Shown here piece by piece: positions 23,730 to 36,600 of a stretch of DNA of 64,000 nt. The DNA is from Gerris lacustris (lineage: Eukaryota; Arthropoda; Insecta; Hemiptera; Gerridae): positions 23,681,187 through 23,745,186 of the forward strand of contig OX578284.1 of the NCBI GenBank assembly GCA_951217055.1. The letters are read 5' to 3'. The first letter of the stretch is position 1. Each line of letters starts with the position of its first letter. Below the pieces are notes generated by a model. It was not told where the DNA came from. It worked only from the letters and a program-made list of their open reading frames with translations, and searched no databases. Both the position numbers and the translations under genes were made by a program.

Positions 23730-26700
23730 CTAGAAAACAGAGTTTTTTTTTGTAAAAACAGTTACATCAGCAATGTATTTCCGTGTTTTTGCACACTCGA
23801 TAAGGTACACAATTCGTGTTAGTGAGAGACACCAAGGGACCACGCAAGCGTGACACATAGGAACTCTTCCAACATCAGACATTACGTCAAAAAAAAAGTT
23901 ACTTAATATACGAGTACAATAAAAAGGATTGTAGAACCAATAACCTATGGGCATTATAATATTAATAAGAAAGGCCTTCATTGATCACTGGGTGGACTCT
24001 CAAATTAATTCCATAAATAGTTAGTATTGTTGTGAATCACCTGACAAAATTTAAAAGTTGGATGATAATGGGTTCACTGATAAAATAATTTAAGACTGAA
24101 GCTATTTTTTTCCAAGTTTGCAAGGGTAGCAGAAGTTTTATATTCACTTTTGTGAGGTGATACCTTTTTCCCTCCAAAATGTCCACTTTTTTTTACGTTT
24201 TAGGCCTTCCTGAACCTATTTAGTTTCGTATCTTTCTTCTTCACTTCAAAAACGCATAGTAGACATGGAAGCAAAACTGCTTTAGTTTAAAATTATTTCA
24301 TCACAATGAACCCATTATCATTCCACATTTAAAGTTTTTTAAGTCTTTTAAAACTAACATGGAACTAATTACTAAACTATTCATGAAATTGATTTGAAAC
24401 ATTTTGAAAATGCATTTTTTGACAAATTTAAAATTAAAATTCTGATTTACAATTTTGCTTCCGAGCTTACCGAAGGTAACGAAAGCATTGTGTTCACTTT
24501 TGAGGACGAAACAATTTTATGTCTCCGATTTTAAAAATTCTATGACAGAAATCCGTATCAGACATCAGGGAATATTTTGGTCTTTGTCTGTCTGTCTGTC
24601 TGTCGGTCTGTGTGTCCGCGTCCCCCGAAACGTGTGACGATAACTTGAATAAAAGTAGACCGATTTTGATGAAATTTGGTAGAAACGTTAATTTTACCTA
24701 TGCCCAGGACGAGTACGTTGGACAACGTTATGCACCCAAGCGTTCGCGTGCAACGCTCGCGTAAACAAAAAAACAAATTTGAAGTTCACAAATTTAAAAT
24801 TGGAATTTTAGGTCGGGGTCGGGAAAAATCTAACTTCATCTATTCAATGAGACAAACATTTTTTCTAATACAATTTTTTAATACAACCAACAGCGACACC
24901 GCTTTGAAGTGTTAAAGAGCGCTAAAATTATTAATAGTTTTTATTTTGAGAGAACGTGGGGATGGAGATAGACGAGTGGAATAGGAGGTGGTTTGTTCCC
25001 CACCTCATAATTATTCATAATATACTAATGGAGCCATATTTATTACATATATAAATTTATTGCCTTTAAATATTTAAGGATAAATAAATGTGATATGAAC
25101 CAAATCTATTTGTGGTAATAGATTGATTGGATGTTTTTCTTGGATTCCTACAATCAAGGTGCACATAAATTGTAAAAGATTTAATAAATATTTCCATTTT
25201 AAAATCTATTGTTTTAAAATGTTCTAACCTAAAGCTTTGTCTCCATTAAACAGATTTTCCAGATTCATGTAAACTCGTTTAGCTTCTAAATTAATTTTTG
25301 CTTTATCGCAATGAAAGTATTTCTTCCCATCCCTCGTAACAAAGGATCCTTCTTCGATTAATTCCATTGAAGCTTTTTCTGAAATAAATAAACAATAATA
25401 AGTACATATTATGAAATTTGATGCTTAAACTATATTAGTGTTACAAATACATATTATAAATTCGGACTATTAAATAAAAAGTATACTGATTATCTCACCC
25501 AAAGTAAAATTACACTTTCCGCTACCAACTACAGCCAAAAGAAGCACTTTTCCATCGACTTCATAATTACCATATAGCTCTATATTATCTGGTGCTGAGA
25601 ATTTAGACACAAGACGACCTTTGTCCCAATCAAAACTGAAAAATCAATAATAAAAAAAGTATATATTCCGTTATCCATATTAATCGTATACCGTTAATTT
25701 AATCTCTTTTTATACAGGGTGTTCCAAAAGTCTCCCCTCCTCTTAACTTTCGAAGAGCAGCCATTTTCCGCCAATTATGGTGGACTATGTGATTTTCATT
25801 ATCCTGAGTACAAAATTAGTTAGTAAACCGAAAATTAAGTTGATGGTTAGATCGTTTCTTGATAGGTTAGTCAGTCAAATATTACTCCAAATCAAAGTGG
25901 CAAACAATCATCAACTTGATTTTTGGTCTAATAACTAATTTCGTAGTCAGGATCATGAAAATCACATAGTCCACCAAAAAGGGCGGGACATGGCCGCTCT
26001 CCACCGGTTTGTTCTTTTCAAATGCTTATTGCCAAGCTATGTCCCGCAGATGTACTTAGCCGACCACATATTCTTAACAGGCACCAAAAGATTTACTTAC
26101 TCACAAAATTCTAGCGTGATGTTAGTCAGACACTTTTTTGCATGCTATTTCCTGGACTATTAGTATTTATTTTCGTTTTGCTATTTTATAGTTATATTTT
26201 AGTTTGAATTTTTACTCCAAATTATTAATTGTAAGGATATGCCAATAGGCTGTAGGTTCGCCGATTCCAACACTGATAGTTGCTCTTCACGCAGAAAGTC
26301 TTGCAAAACCTCATAGTGGCTTAGTGCTTTATATATGGTGGGCCAAAAAAAACCACACTTTTTTGAACACTTATAGCTCAGCTTCTGTAGTAGATAGAGA
26401 TATGGGGTTTGCTGGGTCTGAAAACTACATTCTTCCACTTTAAATTTCATATCTATAACTTTAAAAAAGATTGGGTGAAAGCCACGCAATGACGGTTTGA
26501 AATAGGGTCTTAAAAAAAGTCGTTGTTCGGGTAGTGATCTTGTCTGGTTTTACAGTTTTGATAGAATAAATTACCATATTGTGAAGGGGGAGGGGAGGGG
26601 GGGGGGGGGGGGGGGGGGTTGTAGGTAAGTGGAAGGTGTCCCTCAATGTTATAACAAACATTGATGTTGTGTTAAGCACAATGTTGCCTGAAGTCTGGGC

Positions 26701-29700
26701 AAGTATTGAATTGTTTGCTAGTACCTATGGGACGGGGTAACATCTTGCATAAACGCGAAATTTAGCATTTGATCTTTAATTTCAGGCAAAATTGTGCTTA
26801 ACACATCTTCAATGTTTGTTATAACTCTGAGGGACTCCTCCCACTTACCTACAAAGAACCCCCCCCCCCCTTCCACCAAATGGTAATTTATTCTATCAAA
26901 ATTATAATACCAGACAAGATCACTACCCGGACAACGACTTTTTTTTAAGACACTATTTCAAACCGTCATTGCGTGGCTTTCTCCCAATCTTTTTAAAAGT
27001 TATAGATATGAAATTTAAAGTGGAAGAATGCAGTTTTCAGACCCCGCAACCCCCATATCTCTATCTAATACAGAAGCTGAGCTATAAGAGTTCAAAAAAG
27101 TGCGTTTTTTTTGGCCCACCCTGTATTTATACCTTTGTATAATATGCGAGTATGCTTTTAACTAGACCTGAAACCTGACTGATGCACACATTGAACACAG
27201 TGGTGGGAATGCTCAACAAATCCATCAAATCCGATTGGATAACGCGAATGCACCTTTAACAAAAACACATTTAGTATTCATTATAATTTGACTTACTCTA
27301 AACTTTCTATTTTGGCAGTCTTAAATCCATTAAGATCAAAATCTTTGAAGATGAGATTGACAGCCACTGGACTCTTACTATCTTTTTGGCCCAACTCTAA
27401 CCTGGTAAAATGCATTGGCGATAATGGAAGAATTCCAAGGCTTGGAACACCTGAACAAAACAAGCACATTTTTAAATGTTGATAAGACCAATAATAATCA
27501 ATGACATTTCTCATGCACACTCTCTATACTCTGCTATACAAATTTCTTTTATAATTTATTATTTTCTGTATAGAGTATTCTTGTATTTTCAAAATCCATA
27601 TTATGACCACTGAGCCTTATGTGATCTACTGGAGCAATACTATTATTCTTCTTCTGATAAGGTTCAATTCCTTCTATATTATAATTCATTAAGTCCTAAA
27701 TCTCAAAAGTAAACCAGTGATAGCAGAGGATGAACAAAACTGTCCGCTGTGTGGAAGGGAGAGAGAGAGTATGTACCATTTCATAGCTAGGTGCCCCTTG
27801 CTAGCGGAAATAAGGCTCTTATACTGGAACATAGGGACCTCACCAGGTGATATGTTTCTTAATATACTAAATGGGAGTGACTGGGGAAGTTTGGCGGGTT
27901 ATGTCAGAGAGGCTTGGATGTATAGGTGTGAGTGGGCTTGAACAATACATTTTTTAATTTATTTATCTGTTTAACTGTTGGGTAGTATATTTTGTTAACT
28001 AATCGGGCGAATGATATTTTCAATATACAATTTAAATATTACATTATATTATAATATTAGTTTTATAATAAATATTAGTAGTAGATTTATAATTGGTTAA
28101 CTAATCATCAAAATAATGTTTAAATTGTTTTATACTATTTAAAGGAGGTATAATCATGCAAATGATAATTTAAATAATGTTAAATTAAAATATGCCTGCT
28201 ACCTCCCCCCAGATGATAGTATATCATGGGGTAAAAATGTTTGTGAAAAGAAAAACAACTAAATCAATTAATAAACATTTTCTTTCTTTCTTCTTCTTCT
28301 TCTATAATTCATTAAGTCTGTATTATTTCTATCTATTTATTTTTACTATCGAAGTTTTTTATATTATTTGCTTTATGTCCTTTAATTCTGTTTTCTAACG
28401 GTTGTTAGGAATTTCCTATGTATACCAACTCACAATTTCCACAGGGGACCTGATAAATTATGAAAACACTGCACCAATTAATTATATAATGATATATATA
28501 ACATATACATATATATTAATTATTATACATGAGAAAGTTTGTAAAAGATAGATAAAAGATGTTTGTAAAGATTAGATGAGTGCGGAATATTTTAATCATC
28601 TATCCTTGTACCAGTTTACATTTCTTGCGTGTATATAATAAGCCTGTAAGTTCTGGTTCCAATGCTGGAGAAAATTGATGTCTCCGCTATCACTAGCTTT
28701 AAGACGAGTTAACCGTGGCACATTCCTCTATTTTTGGGAACAGTTTATTCAAAGTAGGATTAACAAACTTGGACGTGACCTTCTTAAGTACATACTAATA
28801 CAGAGTTTAAATACCAAAATATCTGGTGAAATTATATTGCTATTACTTGTATTTTTGCTATTAACCTTAAAAGATGTTTGTTTACATGGTCTTGTTTCGA
28901 TTTCTAGCGAGGTCACATTTATTTTTTTGATATCTCGAAAGCTATATTTATCCCTAGAAATATCTCCGATATAGTTCCCACTTAAATGAACTAATTGCAA
29001 AGTAACTACATTTATTTCAGCCTAATTAAACCGTAAGGTTAAGAAATTAATGAAAATATCTAATACTTATAGGAATATTGGCATACTTTGTTGTATTACT
29101 AGGTGTGCAATGCAAGTTGTCTGCTTGCAATATTGAGCTGAGGGTGCATTTTAATCTTAAGCAATAAACATTTTTATTTATAAACAGCTGAAATTAGATC
29201 AAAAATAGTAATATTTCTAATTTTTAATTAAAAATATTTTTTTTTTCCTTTTTTTATATTTTACCCCCTTCTTAAATGAAAATGTGGCAAAAGTGAACAT
29301 AACAACAATAACTACTCTTAAAGAGCTTTCCAACGACATGCATGAAGGGCATATGCTATTTTAACTTTTGTACCCCGTACCCTGTACACGTACACCTGTC
29401 TACCAATTTGGACAATTTCAGATTTATACCTTCCTGTGGTTGGTCACTGTGACTGTGCCGAATTTTGTGTGGATCGATTCAGCCGTTCAGGAGGAGTACG
29501 TGTCCAACTAAATGCAAAGTGTAGTATAAGAGCTTCGCTTTGCTCAGCTCAATTAATTATAAATTATATAATAAGGCATTTATAAATCACGAGCAATTTT
29601 GGTAGGAGTTTTTTTTTAAGTTTCAAAACTACTTGTACTTGTACTACTTATTGATTATTTTCCTAACTTGTAGATATACAAGTGATTCGGCCCATAGTAA

Positions 29701-32700
29701 ATTCGTGTAGAACAATTTGCATTTTGCTCTTTTATCGGTATAGTAATATTGTTTTTAATATGGCTACCAGGATAGAATGCAAAGAAAAATTCGCATATTC
29801 TTAATCTACCTGAAAACCTTTAATATGACAGGTAACATGCCATATAAACATGAACTTTTTTTTTAACACCTTTATGCCGGCATATTTTGTTTTAATGTCA
29901 GAATATTTTGTTTTTTAAAATGCCGGCAAAAAAGGAAATTTTTTTAACATTAGTTACACATTTTTTTCTTACTTTTTAAGGGCCTATAAAACTATGTATA
30001 ACAAGTCATGCTAACTAAAAACTTTTTGTTTTGTCGTCCACCATATTGTCTGCCATCTTAAAATATTAAGTGTGAAATTTCAAAACAATCATACATTTTA
30101 CACATATGTTGAGATGCTCCTTTGTGCCGAATTTAGTTTAAATCGGTTAATTTTTTTTATACTATTAATTTTTTTTAATACTCATAAGCAATCGATCCTT
30201 GTGCACTAACCATCGTTTATTATCTTAACTTCTATGTTCGTCGTAAATGTTTTAAATTCAATACTCATAAGTACAGTTGTTGTACTCGGTAAACATATCG
30301 TTGATTAACTTACAAACATTGTAAAATCGTCATAACTTTTTCCCGACTAAAATTTACTTGTGCACTAACTAAACGACTAGTTAGTTATGTTAACTTCTTG
30401 ATGTTCGTCGTTGATATTTTATTAAAAATACTCAAATTTACAGTTGTACTAGGTAAACCTATTTTTTATTAGTTTAAATCTTTTTAAAATCGTCTTGACG
30501 TTTTCCCTAGTAGCTGAATAAACTTGCATATTTTATTTACATATTTGCATGAAACTTTTTTACTGACGATATTTTCTTAATTTTATTTAAATATTTGCAT
30601 AAAACTTTTTTACTGACTGTAGAAAGAAAAAGTCACTCCACGTAAAATGTTTATTATTTTCAGAGCAGCTTTCAGCCACTATAGGGCCATCATCAGTGCC
30701 CAATTGGCCCCAGTTGGCACTGATGATGGCCCTATAGTGGCTGAAAGCTGCTCTGAAAATAATAAACATTTTATGTGGAGTGACTTTTTCTTTCTACATT
30801 TAATGATGACCTCCACTAACGCTTCATATTTTAATTTTTTTACTGACGATATTTTCTTAATTTTATTTACATATTTGCATAAAACTTCTTTACTGACGAT
30901 ATTTTCTTATACGATATTGACTTATTGTATATTTATTTGTTTAAAGATTTTCTACGATATTTTCCTAATCTTTTCTATTTTATTTATCGATGAAAAAGTT
31001 ACCTTTCATAAGGTCTTCATAGGCAGTTTCTTCAATCGCTTTTTTCAGACACGTATTTAGATTAGGATCATTTCTTTTGCAAGTCTTCCATGTTTTCGCT
31101 GTAAACAAATAAACATATTATTAACAAATAAACAATAATAATTTAAACACCTACTATAAACAAATATTGTATGATATTTTATTTTTGCTGCATCTGTACT
31201 TAAATATACGCTTAACTCACGTAAATGCAAATTAAATGCATTCATAATAATTAACATTAAATTGATTGTATTTAAACTAATATTATTATTATTAATTTTT
31301 TTTTATTAACTTCGTTATTTTATTTGATTTTAAAACATTAAAAAACCTCTTAAAACAATCGTGTTCTACTTAACTCTTTTAGGTGTAGCTTATCTTTTGA
31401 AAAGAGCTATGTCAAGTCTTAAAGACTCTTACTCTTAATATTTCATATGCTTATTGCCAGGCTAATGAAGCAGTGAAATTGCTTGGAAAGAAACATTTCC
31501 AATTATACAGTTCCAATTCTAAAAGTAATTTTTAATTTTTGCTCAAAGTCTCTTATCGTTCTTAATTTATTTTGATAAAGTAATATTCTTTATCTACGAT
31601 TGATAAGAAATATAAACATTATATCTTTGTTTAGATGCGTAGAAAGTGATTATTTACGTACTTGCATTCATTGCGCATGCGCGTCTCATAGAACTGAACA
31701 ATTCCTCTTCTTTACCACACAGTGTGCGGCAAAGAAGAGGAATTCTTCAGCTTTACGCACGATTAGCAAGTTTGTTTACATTTAACAAAACTAATTTGCA
31801 GTTCTTTTATTAAAATAACTGTTTATATCGAGTTTTTAGTGAAAAACAATGAGTGAATCAAGTGACTTTGACGAAAATGTGGAGAATAATACTCCTCCAG
31901 AAATAATTAATTCGGCAAAAAATACAACTCAAGAATTAATCCTATCTTTATCAAGAGAGAGATACGAACTTTCATACAGCAAGTTTATTTTTTTCTGTAT
32001 TTATAATTTAAATCTAACAATCGTAGATAAAGTACGGTACGCAACTCGTGCGAAAACGGCATTTTGCATTGCTCGTGTGGTTTTACAACCCTCGCTGTCG
32101 CTCGGGTGCAAACTCCACACTCGCATGCAAAATGCTACTTTCCGCACTCGACGCGTAATGTACTATTTTATATGTTCATAAAATTAAAAAAGAAGTTTGT
32201 TTTTTTAAATAAATCGCTACTGCGCATAATGAACTAGGGTAGAAAAATTTGCTTTTTGCTCTTATATATATGCCATATTTGTTTTTAATATGCCTACCAT
32301 GTTATGGGGGAAAACTTAATACATACTCTTCTACCTCAAAAGAGCTTTAGCTTATAAAATATTGACAAATTAAGGATAAGACCCCCCCCTCCCCCCAATA
32401 GCTTATAATACCTTAACAATTTAATTTGATAAATTTGGTAATTTTTATGAACGTTTTATTTTGTTTCAAAGATTATTTATAAATTGCAAAGAATTTTACT
32501 ACTTCATAAATTAATGTAACAAGTAACATTATTAGTAATGTTTGCTAGGACATGCTGACATGGTGGGAGAAGCAAGTCAGTAGCTGTACTCCCTAGCTAA
32601 TTCATTTAAATGAAACAAAGGCAATGTTTTACATTATTTTTCGAACGCACAAACAGACATCCACACACTATACATATACATTATATTCCTGATCAGGGAG

Positions 32701-33575
32701 CCAGCGTGACCGAGGGGCTCTAGGCGCTAGCCCAGCTATCAATAAGTCGAGATGAATTGAGGTCGTGGGTTCGATCACGTGCCATGATACTTTGAATTGC
32801 ATCTATGAATCGCGGACGGAGCAGGGCGAGGGACACCCCCTATGGGGCACTATTCCCCCACTCTTTGATGTGGTCGGATTAATGTGGGTCCATGATGATA
32901 TGCTATGTATCTATGGTACGAGGACGTAGCAGGGCGAGGAACACCCCCTATGGGGCACTCTTCCCACACGCTTATATAGCTTACTAATGACCACACCATA
33001 CTTGCTTCGGAGGTACAATGTACAAATGTATGATGTGTGAAGTAGCTGGAACTCTCTACCACGGGGCGTAAAATGGGCCTAAAAGATGGCCTAATAGCTA
33101 GGTTCGAACAAGTGGTTCGTCCTACCCGTTCTAGTAAGAAGTACTAGATTACTACTACTGCTATATTCCTGATCACTTAATTGAGGACCATGAGTGGGCT
33201 ATCACTACTGACCTAAGCAGCAGAAACTATAGGATCTAAAATAAGAAACTATTCAAAATTCCTAAAGCTCTAAGACACACAAAGGTCTATGGAAAGAAGC
33301 ATGTTCAAAATATCTAGAAAAGACAGAAGAAAATATAGGAAAGTAGTAATAGAAATTAAGTGGAAATGGGCTGGCCACATCGCTCGATAATGGAGTAGCA
33401 AAGGAAGAAGACCGCTCGAATTAAAGACACAGAAGAAGACCGACGAAAAAGTGGAATGATAAAAGGCAAGGTGTGCGGAGTAGTCACGTGGCAGCGAGTA
33501 GCAAATGATTGAAAATAATGTTGAAGGATGCAGATTAAATTTAATGATGTTAGGCAACAATTAAAAGAAAGAAAA

Positions 33576-33659
<84 letters not shown>

Positions 33660-36600
33660 TTTCGTGCTAGGAATCAGTGGCTATGTTTCCTAGTGCAATT
33701 ATACTTCATTACCGTAAAGGCTAAGCCATTAAATGAAATGACTTTATACTTTCGTTTCCAAAGCTTTAATTAAAACCAATCAAAACTACATTATTTTTTA
33801 TCAGATTATAAACAAATTACACTGCATATAAAAAGTACTCTGTAAACCGCTGTTGCAAGGCTACTTTTATCACATTAAAACTTTTATTTTTAGCTACAAT
33901 AAATAACTTTTTTTTTATTCATTATATTTTATTTTCCAAATAACTAAAATATGCTTGTAAAAAATAGTCTGTCAATTTGAGGGGCACTTAAGTTCCTCCA
34001 GTGTTAAATTTTGGTTATGAGTTTTGGATAGGTTTCGATTCCCATTAGGGTCACAATTATTTTGAAGCATTATTGAATTTATAGAGACGGTTAAAATGAA
34101 GATTGACCAAAAGTGGGCCATTTTTGAGACACCATCTAAATTTCTTAAAAGTCAGATTAATACGTTCAATGATAGATTCCAATTATAGGCACATAGCATT
34201 CTCGCGTTTGGGAATTTTGTTCCGATTTATACTATTTTTTACATGATTGTTCTTTGATTATATTATTTTGTAAATAGACACAGAATATGAGTTTTGAGCG
34301 TGTTGTCGTACTTTCTTGTTTATCAATTTGAACGGTAATGTATCCATTTAATAATAAAATAATGTCTTCTTTTTAATTCATACAATGATTTTTATCGCTA
34401 TTGATAACAAGGTAAATTAAATTTTTTCGGGAAATTTTCATCACCTCATAATAAGGTATTTGCATGCATTATTTCAAAATTTTAATAGCCGTTGAGGGTG
34501 GTTGGGAGGAGGGGGTATATTTTAACTCATAAAACCAATAAGGAATGCAAAATTTAGAAAAGTATATGTATGTATTTGTAACCTACTCTTCAGGAGCTTT
34601 CATTTGATACCCCACTCGAAAATTTATTAAAATAAAACTATTTGAGTTTACCACATTTTTGCTAATTGCGCATGAGCATATTAAATCTTTATCTTCTATA
34701 TATTTTCCCTATGTGTGGGTCAAAAAGTTACTTGAGTAATTCAAATTTCAACTTTCTACCTTAAACGGTTCGGGTGATATGATCCAAAAAGAGTGGTGGA
34801 CAGACAGACACATCACCTTCGGCATAAGGGTATCGAGAAGGATGTACGAAATCCTAAAAGAAAGTAACCTTTCATTTAGTCGCCGATTTCCTTTGTTTAA
34901 TTGAAACTAGTTTTCAGTTTATCTTTATATTATCTTATATTAAAATGAACTTAGCCGTCAGATAGTAATAAACCATATAAATTATTTTTGTGCGTAGGGT
35001 TCCGTGGTTTGTCTCGTAATAAATAACTTAGTTTGCCGGTAGAATCCAGGCACGTCTCTAAGGGTTTGAAGTCCGACGTTTCGCTTCCAGTACTGGAACC
35101 ATCTTCAGGAGTGTGATGTTAAGTTGATAGCTTCAAAGCGAAACGTCAGACTTCACACTCTACGTGACGAGGATTCCACCGGAAATCTAAGTTATTCATT
35201 ACGGGACAACCCACGGAAGTCTACGTTCTAAGATAATTTATATGACTTATTTACTATCTGACGGTTAAGGTCATTTTATGTTTACATTTTTGTATATATA
35301 TTATGGATATATCTAGGGAAATTACTTATTATATCATGTGAGTCTTCAAAGCTTTTATAACAACAATAGCCAAGTAAATTAATAGTTTTAGCTAAGTAAT
35401 TAATCAACTTGAATAGTTAATTAATATTCAATTTTTATTTTTTCTGCTTCAAAGTAATTTAATAGTCCTTTTATATTAATAAAATGTTTTATTTAACTAC
35501 GAAACCATAATTAAAATAAATTATCATTATTTGTGCATTGTTGCAACAATGATATATCGAATAAATTATTAAAATAATTACATATATTATTATAAAAATA
35601 AAAATCAACATTGTAAATATATCAATGATTAAATTGAAATATAGCCATGGTAATTTATATTCATTTTTATATCATATTCATATTTATGCATGATTTTAGT
35701 AAAGTAATTATTATTATTTTTTATAACATCAATTTAATTGTAGAAAAAACTTGATGAATAAAAATAATACTAGTTTATTATTAAATAATAATAATAATAA
35801 TAAAAAAACAAACCTTAAATAAACCACAATTATAAATAATTTAACGTAAACAAGTTATGACCATTTGAATAATTAATCATAGGTTAACTATTAACGATAC
35901 ATTTATGTGGTCGAAACCATTATTTAAAAATTAAATAATATTATTGTGGTTTGATTCTAATTTATAATTATTTCTGTTTTACTTTTATTTATTAAGTTCT
36001 AGAAACTGTCATCGAAAGAATAATGTCAGAGTTAATTCTGTGGTGAAGCTTTTGCTACGTTATAGAATGTTAAGTGCCGATCTTAAGGCCCCCATACACG
36101 ATTAAACATTTTGCGCTTACATGACGTTTGCGCAAACCTGATGTCAGGCAAATTTAGGTAATACACGTGAAACATCACAGCCCCGTACTCCATACACGGT
36201 CAAAATGTTTGCGCAAACTTTTTGACCGTGTATGGGGGCCTTTACGGAGGATACCGCGTCAGAGATTTTGTGACCCCCGACCCCCCGACTCTTCTAGTCC
36301 AATGTAGGGATAATTTTTAAGAAAGTTGCTGATAACAAGTAATTTTTAACTCAATGTTGCATTTATTTGATGCATAACTAACTCACTAGCTCTGTGTTGC
36401 AACAGCTAGTGAAGGACCGAGGGCTGCTAAAGGGCTTATACAACTATATATGTAAATGATATCACGGGGTTCGTGTGTCACAACATCAGCTGTATAAACC
36501 TTACTTTTGACATGCGCAATACGCAAGCAGTTAGTCGCCATTTCCATAAGCAGCTACTCATTTATATGGTTCTGCTGGGTGTACAATGAGCACCGAGCGT

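Noticed and set aside
24558..24776. Frames containing HTDRQTDRQT
   Set aside because: Translations of (ACAG)n tracts within dispersed element A; also at 2307-2546 and 17292-17540.
30587..31060. Two reading frames on opposite strands with the same N-terminus (MFIIFRAAFSHYRAI)
   Set aside because: The identity is a direct result of the 181-bp palindrome; no homology or codon signal.
31990..32181. Basic peptide AKTAFCIARVVLQPSLSL as a conserved protein domain
   Set aside because: It is the palindromic DNA tail of the recombinase-derived element read through; the frame is not kept in the second copy.
32696..32785. Functional tRNA-Leu gene
   Set aside because: It is the head of a SINE with perfect TSD and a second copy elsewhere; the T-arm end is not followed by a normal acceptor strand.
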